From the NCBI GenBank assembly GCA_021741905.1, contig JAIOWZ010000010.1, positions 1-39,958 of the forward strand: 39,958 nt of DNA, read 5' to 3'. The position numbers were made by a program, and so were the translations under genes. The notes under the pieces are model-generated. The model searched no databases. It worked only from the letters and a program-made list of their open reading frames with translations, and was not told the DNA's origin. Shown here in pieces: positions 22,588-31,601 of this stretch. Source of the DNA: Candidatus Planktophila sp. Lineage in GTDB: Bacteria; Actinomycetota; Actinomycetes; Nanopelagicales; Nanopelagicaceae. The number at the start of each line of letters is the position of its first letter. Positions within the stretch are counted from its first letter, which is position 1.

Positions 22588-24957
22588 ATGAGAACTCAAA
22601 CCGTATCTAAGAGAATTCAAGTGCTGGTGGCTTTGATCGCAGTATTTACTTGTGGTTTGCCTGCAATCGCATCAGCTATCCCTGCGACAATTAACTTAAC
22701 AGTCCACTATCAGCGTCCCGGTGGTGACTATCAAGGCTGGAATTTATGGATATGGAAGAACCTGACTTCTGGCGCAGATGTTGACGTTGACTCAAATGGA
22801 GTTACCTTCACTTCAGATGATGATTTTGGGAAAATTGCAAAGGTCAAAATAGATGGAATGGATAAGTTTGAGAATATCGGCATAATCGTTAGAAAAGGTG
22901 CTTGGGATTCAAAAGACATGGGTGATGATCGATTTATTTCCAATATTCCAGAGAATGGAAATGTTGAGATTTGGTTACGACAAGGAGACCCAACAATTCA
23001 CTACTCAATTCCTACAACACCTATTCCTGCAAATCCTGCCATTGAATTTGCAAAACTCTACGATTCTGCAGAGTTTGCTGCTAAGTACACCTACACAGGC
23101 AATGACTTGGGTGTTACATACACAAAGGCTTCAACAAAATTACGTGTTTGGGCACCAACTGCAAAAGCTGTGAGTGTAGTTACCTACAAAGAAGCCGATG
23201 CTCCTTCATCATCTGGTGCTCTAATTAAAATGACATACGACACTAAGGGAACATGGGTTGCCACCCTTAAAGGTGACCAAAATGGCACTGTCTTTAATTA
23301 CCGAGTTAGCGTAAATAACACAGTTAATGAAGCGGTAGATCCATATGTGCGAGCCACAACCGTAAACGGATTGCGTGGAGTCATCGTAAATCTGGATGCA
23401 ACAGATCCAAAGGGTTGGAGTACTTCAAAGCCAAAATTTAGCGGAAAACCAACTGATGCAGTTATTTATGAACTTCACGTCCGAGATCTTTCAATGGATG
23501 CTTCTAGTGGTATTCCAGCGAAAAATAAAGGTAAGTTCTTAGCTCTCACAGATTTGAGCACAAGCAATAATGGGCAAAAAACAGGTGTTGCTGCGATCAA
23601 GGATCTCGGTGTAACTCACGTTGAATTGTTGCCGATTTTTGATTTTGCAACTGTTAATGAAAACATCCCAACATTTAACTGGGGTTATGATCCTCAAAAT
23701 TACAACGTCCCTGAGGGTTCTTACAGCTCTGATCCAAAGAAGCCAACTGTGCGTATCACTGAGCTTAAGAGTGCAATCATGAGCTTGCATAAAGCTGGCC
23801 TTCGCGTGAATATGGATGTTGTTTATAACCATGTTTCAAACGCAAACACATTTAGTCAAAACTTAATTGTTCCAGGCTATTTCTTTCGCAGAGATGACAA
23901 CGGAAACTTAACTAGTGGAAGTGGTTGTGGTAATGATGTTGCATCTGAGCGACCAATGGTTCGTAAATTCATTGTGGATTCAGTTAAGTACTGGGCAACT
24001 GAATACAACTTGGATGGATTCCGTTTTGACTTAATGGGATTAATGGACATTGAAACAATCAATGAAATTACAGCCGCATTAAAGAAAATAGATCCCACCA
24101 TTCTCGTCATTGGAGAAGGTTGGAACATGGGAACTCTTCCAGCAGATAAGAGAGCAAACCAGCTCAATATTTCTAAACTGCCAGGTGTGGCGCACTTTAA
24201 TGACCAAATTCGAGATGGCATTAAGGGATCTGTTTTTGATGCAACAGACAATGGTTTTGCAACTGGAAAGTTCACTGCAAAGATGAACGTTATGGCCGGT
24301 ATTGTCGGTAACACCGATTACTCCACTGAAATAATGACAAAGTGGACCACTACCGCGCCTGGTCAATCGGTTAACTATGTTGAATCACATGACAATATGA
24401 CTTTGGTGGACAAAATTACCGCCAGCGTTAAGGATGCAAATCCAGCTGATATCGCACAATTGAGTCAACTGGCAGCTTCCATCGCCTTGTTATCTCAAGG
24501 AATGCCGTTTATCCAGGCGGGTCAAGAATTCCTACGATCAAAGGGTGGAGATACAAACAGTTATAAATCTAGCGATCTTGTGAATTCACTCAAGTGGGGA
24601 ACCCAATCAGCCAATGCTGCAACGGTGAAGTATTACAAGGGGCTAATCGCATTACGTAAGGCACATCCGGCCTTCCGTATGGCAACTACAGACCTTGTTA
24701 AAAAGAATCTGAAGTTCCTAACTTCTCCGGAAGGAACAATTGCTTACTCAATCAATGGAAGCGATGTAAAAGACTCTGCCTCGACCATAGTTGTTGTTCA
24801 CAATGCAAACACCACTGCCCAAACAATTACCTTGCCGAAATCTGGAAGTTGGTCGGTACTTGTTGAATCTGGACGTGCAGGAACAACTGTTTTGCGAAAG
24901 ATTACCGGTGGTTCGGTCTCAGTTGAAGCACGATCAACACTTGTAATAACTCAGTAA
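22588..24957 (+). CDS. pulA: Secreted type I pullulanase (GH13)
   Basis: Cleaves alpha-1,6 branches of pullulan, glycogen or starch fragments outside the cell. The 789-residue product has a signal peptide (about 1-31), an N-terminal CBM41-like domain (about 33-145, starting with LTVHYQRPGGDYQGWNLWIW), a CBM48-like domain (about 175-275), and the GH13 barrel. The pullulanase loop NWGYDPQNYNVPEGSY is present. The four conserved regions are DVVYNH (410-415), DGFRFDLMG with nucleophile D481, VIGEGWN with acid/base E510, and ESHDN with D602. A C-terminal beta domain follows, with no anchor signal. A debranching enzyme alone without neighbouring maltose transport genes suggests that other loci do the uptake. 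Confidence 0.93.
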   Translation: MRTQTVSKRIQVLVALIAVFTCGLPAIASAIPATINLTVHYQRPGGDYQGWNLWIWKNLTSGADVDVDSNGVTFTSDDDFGKIAKVKIDGMDKFENIGIIVRKGAWDSKDMGDDRFISNIPENGNVEIWLRQGDPTIHYSIPTTPIPANPAIEFAKLYDSAEFAAKYTYTGNDLGVTYTKASTKLRVWAPTAKAVSVVTYKEADAPSSSGALIKMTYDTKGTWVATLKGDQNGTVFNYRVSVNNTVNEAVDPYVRATTVNGLRGVIVNLDATDPKGWSTSKPKFSGKPTDAVIYELHVRDLSMDASSGIPAKNKGKFLALTDLSTSNNGQKTGVAAIKDLGVTHVELLPIFDFATVNENIPTFNWGYDPQNYNVPEGSYSSDPKKPTVRITELKSAIMSLHKAGLRVNMDVVYNHVSNANTFSQNLIVPGYFFRRDDNGNLTSGSGCGNDVASERPMVRKFIVDSVKYWATEYNLDGFRFDLMGLMDIETINEITAALKKIDPTILVIGEGWNMGTLPADKRANQLNISKLPGVAHFNDQIRDGIKGSVFDATDNGFATGKFTAKMNVMAGIVGNTDYSTEIMTKWTTTAPGQSVNYVESHDNMTLVDKITASVKDANPADIAQLSQLAASIALLSQGMPFIQAGQEFLRSKGGDTNSYKSSDLVNSLKWGTQSANAATVKYYKGLIALRKAHPAFRMATTDLVKKNLKFLTSPEGTIAYSINGSDVKDSASTIVVVHNANTTAQTITLPKSGSWSVLVESGRAGTTVLRKITGGSVSVEARSTLVITQ

Positions 24958-24968
24958 AGCACTTACGC

Positions 24969-25010
24969 AAACCCATTAGCTCTTTTACTCAAGAGCTGGT
25001 GGGTTTTGTG
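24969..25010. terminator. Intrinsic terminator between pulA and the DUF5302 gene
   Basis: A 15-bp stem (24970-24984 with 24991-25005, two G-U pairs on the plus strand) with a six-base loop, followed by TTGTGTT. It ends pulA transcription and lies just 10 bases beyond the end of the convergent DUF5302 gene, so it may also serve that side, although the U-tract on the minus strand is poor. Confidence 0.85.
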
Positions 25011-25019
25011 TTCTAGAAA

Positions 25020-25211
25020 TTAACCAGCTGAACCTGAACCTGAAGGTCCGGCCTTGCGTTGAACCTGAGGGGCTCCGCCACTGCGTTGTCCTCCGCGGAT
25101 CTTTGATCCTGACTCAGAATGAGTTTGAGTACCCGGTGCACCTGGCTTGTTCTTCTTGGCTTCAAGGGCAGCAAGCATTCTTGCCTTCATATCATCATTT
25201 TTATCGGCCAT
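25020..25211 (-). CDS. DUF5302-like small basic protein
   Basis: A 63-residue protein of the actinobacterial DUF5302 type, with an N-terminal helix (MADKNDDMKARMLAALEAKK) and a Gly/Ser/Pro-rich, basic, probably disordered remainder that includes KIRGGQRSGG. Function unknown; the assignment is by resemblance of the opening helix and overall layout. It is leaderless (TAGACT 6 bases before the ATG) and follows bldC. Confidence 0.75.
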   Translation of the reverse strand: MADKNDDMKARMLAALEAKKNKPGAPGTQTHSESGSKIRGGQRSGGAPQVQRKAGPSGSGSAG

Positions 25212-25217
25212 ACGTTA

Positions 25218-25223
25218 AGTCTA
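25218..25223 (-). promoter_or_regulatory. -10 box of the DUF5302 gene, leaderless arrangement
   Basis: TAGACT on the minus strand, six bases (25212-25217) before the ATG at 25211, in the 24-bp gap after bldC. Confidence 0.6.
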
Positions 25224-25235
25224 CCGCCTTATTAA

Positions 25236-25436
25236 CTAAGTACTTGACTCTTTGTATTCGCGCAAACGCTCTAAGACTTCGGATTCGCGATAACGACGAT
25301 GACCACCTAAGGTGCGAATTGCTGTCAGCTTTCCAGCCTTTGCCCAGCGAGTAACCGTCTTTGGATTTACATGGAACCGTTGTGCGACCTCTTTAGGGGT
25401 CATGAGAACTTCTGCATCAGGGATGCCGTTGCTCAT
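25236..25436 (-). CDS. bldC: BldC-type MerR-like transcription regulator
   Basis: Small DNA-binding protein that in Streptomyces controls entry into development; in unicellular actinobacteria its role is not established. The 66-residue protein is a single winged-helix domain: LMTPKEVAQRFHVNPKTVTRWAKAGKL (helix-turn-helix) followed by the wing TLGGHRRYRESEV. There is no effector domain, unlike classic MerR. The ATG at 25436 has AAGGAG five bases upstream. Synteny with purM/purF, DUF3073 and the 271-residue unknown matches what I recall for the Streptomyces bldC locus. Confidence 0.93.
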   Translation of the reverse strand: MSNGIPDAEVLMTPKEVAQRFHVNPKTVTRWAKAGKLTAIRTLGGHRRYRESEVLERLREYKESST

Positions 25437-25518
25437 GGTGACTCCTTTAGATTTCGCTATGTCCGAATTGGTATGTATTAGGGTGAAGTATTACCCGTAA
25501 TTGAGCGTGAGGCAATAC
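25437..25518 (-). promoter_or_regulatory. bldC upstream region with direct TAATAC repeats
   Basis: Eighty-two bases separate bldC from the unknown gene. On the minus strand two TAATAC copies (25493-25488 and 25480-25475) are spaced 13 bp apart, and a GGGT/ACCC inverted repeat encloses the upstream one. A TTGCCT with AATACT 17 bases downstream could be the promoter. Whether BldC, which binds AT-rich direct repeats, acts here is inference. Confidence 0.35.
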
Positions 25519-26334
25519 CTAGGAGGCTTGTTCAAAGGCCTGGACTAAGCGCCAACGAGACATCAAACGTTGATATCCAACGCCGGCAGCCATGCCATCA
25601 GCTGTTGCAAGTCCTGCAACTGAACTCGTTACATCTTCAATTGATGTGTCGGCATCTAGCCCATCTTCGCCTGAATCACGTAACGCTTTATCCATGTAAT
25701 TAGCTAAACCGCCATAGTCAAGTTCTACTAGTGATTGTGGATGAAACATTTCTAACCACGCCAAGAGATTTTCAAGATCTTGTTCCACTGGACCATCTCC
25801 AAAAGCACTAAGCACTGCATCATGCGCGTCATCGCATCGCTGTTTTGCATTAGCAATTGTTGTTTGTGAAATACAAAACTTTCCATACTGATTATTACCA
25901 CGCGTGCGTTCATCGGGTGAAAATAAAATAAACCAGCGGGGCGGAATTATCCAGGTTTCATTCAAAATATGCGGAACTTTATCATCGAGTAAATCTACTC
26001 CTGCAGTGATTACCTCTTCCATCGCAGATGAAATAAAGTATGGAACAACAGTGCTTGGTAAAGATTCTTTGAAATTATCTAGCGCTGCCCAGCAACGTGT
26101 TGCAGTTGCCCAAGGTGAGATATAACGGATTCCATCACGATCTAAAACGTGCACGCCATCTGGACGTCCGGCGGGTGGTTCAGGTTGGACAACACGATGA
26201 AGGGCTAACTCTTCTTCGCGATTAAAACTTGTTGCATCACTTTCTAGATTTTGCCAACGCAAACGATCTGCTGGATCAAATGCAGAAAGTGGTTCGTAGA
26301 TACGAAGTGAAGCTAAATACGGTGTTGCTCTCAC
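25519..26334 (-). CDS. Conserved actinobacterial protein of unknown function linked to bldC
   Basis: I do not recognise a domain. The 271-residue protein lacks a signal peptide and membrane helices. It starts MRATPYLASLRIYEPLSAFD and contains several aromatic-rich conserved-looking stretches such as YISPWATATRCWAAL, ETWIIPPRWFILFSP and SRWRLVQAFEQ, which suggest a compact globular fold. The start is GTG at 26334, overlapping the DUF3073 stop by four bases (GTGA), so it is translated from the purM-DUF3073 transcript. A gene in the same place is, to my recollection, present beside bldC in Streptomyces. Confidence 0.8.
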   Translation of the reverse strand: MRATPYLASLRIYEPLSAFDPADRLRWQNLESDATSFNREEELALHRVVQPEPPAGRPDGVHVLDRDGIRYISPWATATRCWAALDNFKESLPSTVVPYFISSAMEEVITAGVDLLDDKVPHILNETWIIPPRWFILFSPDERTRGNNQYGKFCISQTTIANAKQRCDDAHDAVLSAFGDGPVEQDLENLLAWLEMFHPQSLVELDYGGLANYMDKALRDSGEDGLDADTSIEDVTSSVAGLATADGMAAGVGYQRLMSRWRLVQAFEQAS

Positions 26335-26507
26335 GCACGTGGAATGTAATTGCCCTCAGCATAAGGATCGTCATCATCCTTGCGTGAAGTGTTATCGACT
26401 TCTCCGTGAAGTTCTTTGGCAAGACGATCAAGATCCATATCTTGCGCGTTATATTTCAAATCACGTGCAACTTTGGTTTGCTTTGCTTTTGCGCGGCCGC
26501 GACCCAT
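26331..26507 (-). CDS. DUF3073 family small protein
   Basis: A 58-residue, highly charged protein, too short for most gene-length filters. It begins MGRGRAKAKQTKVARDLKY, the hallmark of actinobacterial DUF3073, and continues with a helix (DLDRLAKELHGE) and an acidic DDDDPYAEGNY end. A near-perfect AAGGAGG ribosome-binding site lies six bases before the ATG at 26507. The last bases overlap the unknown gene (GTGA). Function unknown; its basic start and acidic end and its constant place beside purM suggest a role tied to ribosomes or nucleic acid, which is speculative. Confidence 0.92.
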   Translation of the reverse strand: MGRGRAKAKQTKVARDLKYNAQDMDLDRLAKELHGEVDNTSRKDDDDPYAEGNYIPRA

Positions 26508-26549
26508 GGGCGACCTCCTTCACTAATTGCTATGCGTCAGGAGCGTAGG

Positions 26550-27608
26550 TTATCGCGGTTGGTAGGAACCTTCCAAAGTTGAGCGTGGATCTGAGCCTTT
26601 GCGCTCAGAAACAACCCCCGCAACCCACGCCTTCATCCCCCGGGCTGCCAAAGATCGGAGCGTCAGATCGGCAACAGATGGGTCAACAAATGCGCTCATT
26701 CCGATGCCACAGTTCCAGGTGCGCTCCATATCGACTTGTGGAACTCCGCCCATCTTTGCCATGAACTCCATTTCAATAGGCAAAGACCATGTTGAACGAT
26801 CATAAGCAGCTGTTAAATGATCAGGAATAACTCGCGCAGTATTTTCTGCAATTCCGCCACCTGTGATGTGTGAAAAGGCGTGCAAATGTTCTGGCATCGA
26901 CTTAATCAACGCCAAACAATCGAGTGTGTAAATCTCGGTGGGTGTTAAAAAGACCTCACCTGATGTTTTTCCATATTCACTGACATGTGCATCCAAACTC
27001 AACTTGGCTGTTTTGATTATATGACGCACAAGAGAATACCCATTTGCGTGAAAACCACTTGATGGCATACCAATAATCACATCTCCTGCTTTAACTCGAT
27101 GTGCACCTAACTGACGATCTGCGTCAACCACACCTGTTGCAGCTCCTGCAACATCAAATTCGTCATCATCTAACAATCCGGGATGCTCTGCTGTTTCGCC
27201 ACCAATCAATGCTGTGTTTGCTTTTGCGCATCCTCGTGCAATTCCAGCCACAATGTCAGCGATATGTTCTGGGACTACTTTTCCGACTGCAATGTAGTCA
27301 GTCATAAATAGAGGCTCAGCACCACACACAACTAAATCATCAACAACCATAGCAACAAGATCCTCGCCAATAGTGTCGTACTTACCAAGTGCTCGAGCTA
27401 TCTCGGTTTTTGTGCCAACGCCATCAGTTGACGTCGCCAGCAATGGCTGTTTCATATCTTTTAGCTTGCTTGCATCAAATAAACCAGCAAAGCCACCGAT
27501 ACTGCCCATAACTTCAGGGCGAGATGCCTTAGCAATAGAGGCCTTCATTAACTCAACCGCGCGATCTCCTGCATCGATATCGACGCCTGCATCTTTATAT
27601 GTAGACAT
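26550..27608 (-). CDS. purM: Phosphoribosylformylglycinamidine cyclo-ligase (AIR synthetase)
   Basis: Closes the imidazole ring to give AIR using ATP, the fifth step of purine synthesis. The 352-residue protein has TDGVGTKTEIA near residue 65, VVDDLVVCGAEPLFMTDY, GLIGGETAEHPG-type motif (TALIGGETAEHPG), GMPSSGFHANGYSLVR and HITGGGIAENTARV, all typical of PurM. The ATG overlaps the purF stop by one base (TGATG). Confidence 0.97.
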   Translation of the reverse strand: MSTYKDAGVDIDAGDRAVELMKASIAKASRPEVMGSIGGFAGLFDASKLKDMKQPLLATSTDGVGTKTEIARALGKYDTIGEDLVAMVVDDLVVCGAEPLFMTDYIAVGKVVPEHIADIVAGIARGCAKANTALIGGETAEHPGLLDDDEFDVAGAATGVVDADRQLGAHRVKAGDVIIGMPSSGFHANGYSLVRHIIKTAKLSLDAHVSEYGKTSGEVFLTPTEIYTLDCLALIKSMPEHLHAFSHITGGGIAENTARVIPDHLTAAYDRSTWSLPIEMEFMAKMGGVPQVDMERTWNCGIGMSAFVDPSVADLTLRSLAARGMKAWVAGVVSERKGSDPRSTLEGSYQPR

Positions 27609-29077
27609 CAGTGACCCTGCACTTCTGTGATCTCCAGGCGCAATTTTCCTTCAGACATGTCTTCTGGGATGCGAATTGGGTATTGACCAGTAAAGCAGGC
27701 TGAACAAAGGCGATCAGAAGCCACCTGAGTCGCTGAAATAAGGCCATCTAGTGAGACATAGCCCAGCGAATCAGCACCAATTGAGCGACGGATTTCTTCG
27801 ACCTCTAATCCGTTGGCAATTAACTCAGCTTTAGTAGCAAAATCGATTCCGTAATAGCAAGGCCACTTTACTGGAGGCGATGAAATGCGCACATGAATCT
27901 CGCGTGCTCCCGCCTCACGTAACATGCGCACAATTGCGCGTTGGGTGTTTCCTCGCACGATTGAGTCATCGACAACAACAATGCGCTTGCCTTCTATAAT
28001 TTCGCGTAATGGATTTAGTTTAAGTCGAATACCAAGCTGGCGAATAGTCTGTGAGGGTTGAATAAATGTGCGACCCACATAAGAGTTCTTTACAAGACCT
28101 AATCCAAATGGAATCCCAGACTCTTTTGCATAACCAATAGCAGCTGGTGTTCCAGATTCAGGTACAGGAATTACAAGATCTGCCTCTGCTGGAGCTTCCT
28201 TTGCGAGCTGCGCACCAATTGCAACACGTGTTTTATGAATTCCGCTACCAGCAATTGTTGTATCAGGTCGAGCAAGATAGACATATTCAAACAAGCAACC
28301 TTTTGGTTGTGCCTCTGCCCAACGTTGTGAGCGGACACCATTTTTATCAATTGCAATAAACTCGCCAGGCTCGATTTCACGAACAAATGCTGCACCGACA
28401 ATATCTAAAGCAGCACTTTCGGAAGCAACTACCCAACCAGTTTCCAGCTTTCCAAGCACCAAGGGGCGGACACCATGTCGATCACGAGCTGCATATAAGG
28501 TGTGTTCATCCATAAAGACTAGTGAAAATGCACCTTCTAATTGTGGCAATACCGCTAATGCACTTGCTTCAACATTCTTCTCATCCTGCAATGCAATCAG
28601 TGCGGTCATGATTTCAGTATCTGTCGTAATTCCACTCATGCTTGTTGAAGAACTTTCAAGTTTTTGAACTAGTTCGGCCAAATCACCTGTATTTGTCAGA
28701 TTGCCGTTGTGGGCTAAAGCCACTGTTCCGTACTTAGTTGGACGCAATGTTGGTTGGGCGTTTACCCAGGTGCTAGATCCAGTGGTGCTATAGCGGCAGT
28801 GACCAATTGCAAGGTTGCCCTTTAACGTTGCAAGATCGCCTTCAGTAAAGACCTGTGAAACAAGGCCCATGTCTTTAAAGATAAGAATTCTTTCGCCATC
28901 ACTCGTTGCAATTCCGGCGGATTCTGTACCGCGGTGTTGTAATGCATACAAACCATAGAAACTTAACTTTGCGACCTCTTCACCAGGTGCCCATACGCCA
29001 AACACGCCACAAGCATCTTGAGGGCCTTTGTCCTCACCTAAGAGATTGTGATTAAGTAATCCATCAGGGCGTCTCAT
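27608..29077 (-). CDS. purF: Amidophosphoribosyltransferase
   Basis: First committed step of purine synthesis: PRPP plus glutamine gives phosphoribosylamine. The 489-residue precursor has a 22-residue propeptide ending DKGPQDA, with Cys23 (CGVFGVWA) becoming the N-terminal glutaminase nucleophile. QHRGTESAGI follows, and VVVDDSIVRGNTQR is the PRPP loop. The C-terminal LCSACFTGQYPI supplies two cysteines of the iron-sulfur cluster, so this is the Fe-S class like the Bacillus enzyme. It overlaps the SCP2-like gene by 4 bp. Confidence 0.97.
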   Translation of the reverse strand: MRRPDGLLNHNLLGEDKGPQDACGVFGVWAPGEEVAKLSFYGLYALQHRGTESAGIATSDGERILIFKDMGLVSQVFTEGDLATLKGNLAIGHCRYSTTGSSTWVNAQPTLRPTKYGTVALAHNGNLTNTGDLAELVQKLESSSTSMSGITTDTEIMTALIALQDEKNVEASALAVLPQLEGAFSLVFMDEHTLYAARDRHGVRPLVLGKLETGWVVASESAALDIVGAAFVREIEPGEFIAIDKNGVRSQRWAEAQPKGCLFEYVYLARPDTTIAGSGIHKTRVAIGAQLAKEAPAEADLVIPVPESGTPAAIGYAKESGIPFGLGLVKNSYVGRTFIQPSQTIRQLGIRLKLNPLREIIEGKRIVVVDDSIVRGNTQRAIVRMLREAGAREIHVRISSPPVKWPCYYGIDFATKAELIANGLEVEEIRRSIGADSLGYVSLDGLISATQVASDRLCSACFTGQYPIRIPEDMSEGKLRLEITEVQGH

Positions 29078-29379
29078 GCATCTGATCCTAACGGTAGATA
29101 CTGGGTTAAATCAGCCCGGACACCAGATGCTGCAATTGCACCGCTTTTCATGGCATCAGACCAACTTAATTTTCCGGAAGCTAGCGCTAACCAGGTATCG
29201 GCATTCATTTCTATTGTGTTGGGTGGAGTTCCACGGGTATGCGTAGGACCATCGCCACATTGCACAGCTGCATACGGAGGAACACGAACTTCAATTGCAC
29301 GACCAGGAGCCTTGGCAGTCAAGAGCGCAAGAGTGCTCTTAACTTCTTCAAGTATTTTTTGGTCACGCATATCCATCAC
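29074..29379 (-). CDS. Sterol-carrier-like (SCP2-fold) small protein
   Basis: A 101-residue protein resembling the actinobacterial sterol carrier family: [18 protein letters not shown], then [47 protein letters not shown], which has the SCP2 pattern of a final helix with a ligand-tunnel GxIxxSGxRADL segment. The start may be GTG at 29379 (GTGA overlap with the purL stop) or the next codon, ATG at 29376; the two differ by one residue. It lies inside the purine operon with 4-bp overlaps on both sides. Related proteins occur at this locus in other actinobacteria as I recall; ligand unknown. Confidence 0.8.
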   Translation of the reverse strand: MMDMRDQKILEEVKSTLALLTAKAPGRAIEVRVPPYAAVQCGDGPTHTRGTPPNTIEMNADTWLALASGKLSWSDAMKSGAIAASGVRADLTQYLPLGSDA

Positions 29380-31601
29380 CCAAACAACTTTGGAAATGTT
29401 GAAGTATGAGCAATTGAAAGTTCAGTCAAGGGGATAACTGCATCATTAATAGTCAATGAGTCTCCCCCTGTTATGCCTAGCTTTGTAATTGCTATTGCAT
29501 TCTTAATAGCTAATCCCGCAAGACGAGCAGTATCAGATGGATCGATAGCAACAAGGACTCGTCCAGGTGTTTCGCTGATCAGGCTAACTCCTGCGTTAGC
29601 TAGTGAAATTGTTGCGCCAACTTTATGTCGCAAAACCATTTCTGTTAAACCAGCAGATAAACCACCTTGGCTTAGATCATGGGCTGCGGCAAAGAAGGAA
29701 TTACCTTCAAGAAGAAGCTCAATAAGGCGCATTTCACGCTGTAAATCAGCATCGGGTGATTGACCAACGCGCTGGTTATGCAAGAAAGCCCATTCACTTC
29801 CCGCTAGATCTTCGTGGGTTTGACCGACGAGATAGAGATCTAGACCGGCTTTTGTATAACTCATGGGCGTTCGTGTGCGCACATCTTGAATCACACCCAG
29901 CACACCGATAACTGGCGTTGGCAAGATGGCAACTGAACCAGTCTGGTTATAGAAGGACACATTTCCGCCAGTTACTGGAAGTCCCATTTCCAAACATCCA
30001 TCTGCTAATCCACGAACAGATTCAGCAAACTGCCACATGACACCTGGATCTTCAGGAGAGCCAAAGTTAAGGCAGTTAGTAACGGCCAGTGGCCTTGCAC
30101 CAGCTGTTGCGATATTTCGCGCGGCCTCAGCCAAAGCCAACTTGGCACCTTGATACGGATTTAAATATGACCAGTTTGCGTTTGCATCTGTTGAGATTGC
30201 AACACCAAGATGCGTTGTCTCATCGATTCGGACCATTCCTGAATCATCAGGTTGAGATTGAATTGTGTTGCCTTGAACATATTTGTCGTACTGGGATGTA
30301 ACCCATGATTTATCTGCAAGGTTTGGAGCTGCAGCTAATTTCAAAACAGCAGCTTTGATTTCTGCAGCAGTTACTGGAATTGGAACATTAACTTTTTGGC
30401 AATTTACCTGATCAATATATGCAGGTTGAGCTAATGGTCGGTTATATACGGGGCCATCATGGGCCACGGTGCGTGGTGGAACATCAACTATTAACTCGCC
30501 ATTCCAAGTAATTTCAAGATGTTTTCCATCAGTTACTTCGCCAATCACCGTGACTGTTACATCCCACTTCTTACAGATTTCTAAGAAACGATCAATTTTG
30601 CTTGGTTCCACAATTGCACACATACGCTCTTGTGATTCAGACATCAAGATCTCTTCCGGAGAAAGTGATGGATCACGCAGTGGAACCTTGTCTAATTGCA
30701 CCTTCATGCCACCAGAACCACCTGATGCCAGCTCGCTAGTTGCACAAGATAAGCCTGCTCCGCCAAGGTCTTGGATGCCAACAACTAAGTCTTCAGCAAA
30801 GATTTCTAGGGAACACTCAATCAAAACCTTCTCAACAAAAGGATCTCCCACCTGAACACTTGGACGCTTTGTAGATCCACCGGCACCAAATGTTTCTGAG
30901 GCAAGTACTGATACTCCACCAATTCCATCGCCACCTGTTTTTGCTCCATACAGCACAACTAAATTGCCGGCACCTGCTGCCTTCGCCAACTTAATATCGC
31001 TGTGCTTCATTACACCAACACATAACGCGTTAACAAGTGGATTACCAGCATAGGTTTCATCAAATGTAACTTCGCCACCTATATTTGGAAGACCTAAACA
31101 ATTTCCATATCCACCAACACCTGCGATGATTCCTGGCAACACACGACGAGTATCTGGTGCATCTGCCGGACCGAAGCGAAGTGGATCCATCACTGCAATT
31201 GGACGAGCACCCATAGTCAAGATGTCACGGACAATTCCACCAATACCTGTTGCAGCTCCTTGATATGGCTCAACAAATGATGGGTGATTATGAGATTCAA
31301 TTTTAAAAGTAACGGCATATCCCTGGCCAACATCAACAACGCCAGCATTTTCACCAATACCAACTAAGAGCGCATCTGACTTTGGAGCTTTTTCGCCAAA
31401 CTGCTTTAAGTGAACCTTTGAAGATTTGTAAGAACAATGCTCAGACCACATCACTGAATACATTGCTAATTCAGATGAAGTTGGGCGGCGGCCAAGAATT
31501 TCCTTGATGCGCGCATATTCATCAGGCTTTAGGCCAAGTTCAGTAAATGGTTGAGAAGTATCAGGAGTTACTTGTGCAATTGCGACAGTATCTAACGCCA
31601 T
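29376..31601 (-). CDS. purL: Phosphoribosylformylglycinamidine synthase, large subunit
   Basis: Converts FGAR to FGAM with ATP and ammonia supplied by PurQ, in a complex with PurS. The 741-residue length fits the small PurL that needs separate PurQ and PurS. Visible are [48 protein letters not shown] and the second-half [14 protein letters not shown] and [12 protein letters not shown] motifs of the duplicated AIRS-like fold. The ATG shares one base with the purQ stop. Confidence 0.97.
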   Translation of the reverse strand: MALDTVAIAQVTPDTSQPFTELGLKPDEYARIKEILGRRPTSSELAMYSVMWSEHCSYKSSKVHLKQFGEKAPKSDALLVGIGENAGVVDVGQGYAVTFKIESHNHPSFVEPYQGAATGIGGIVRDILTMGARPIAVMDPLRFGPADAPDTRRVLPGIIAGVGGYGNCLGLPNIGGEVTFDETYAGNPLVNALCVGVMKHSDIKLAKAAGAGNLVVLYGAKTGGDGIGGVSVLASETFGAGGSTKRPSVQVGDPFVEKVLIECSLEIFAEDLVVGIQDLGGAGLSCATSELASGGSGGMKVQLDKVPLRDPSLSPEEILMSESQERMCAIVEPSKIDRFLEICKKWDVTVTVIGEVTDGKHLEITWNGELIVDVPPRTVAHDGPVYNRPLAQPAYIDQVNCQKVNVPIPVTAAEIKAAVLKLAAAPNLADKSWVTSQYDKYVQGNTIQSQPDDSGMVRIDETTHLGVAISTDANANWSYLNPYQGAKLALAEAARNIATAGARPLAVTNCLNFGSPEDPGVMWQFAESVRGLADGCLEMGLPVTGGNVSFYNQTGSVAILPTPVIGVLGVIQDVRTRTPMSYTKAGLDLYLVGQTHEDLAGSEWAFLHNQRVGQSPDADLQREMRLIELLLEGNSFFAAAHDLSQGGLSAGLTEMVLRHKVGATISLANAGVSLISETPGRVLVAIDPSDTARLAGLAIKNAIAITKLGITGGDSLTINDAVIPLTELSIAHTSTFPKLFG

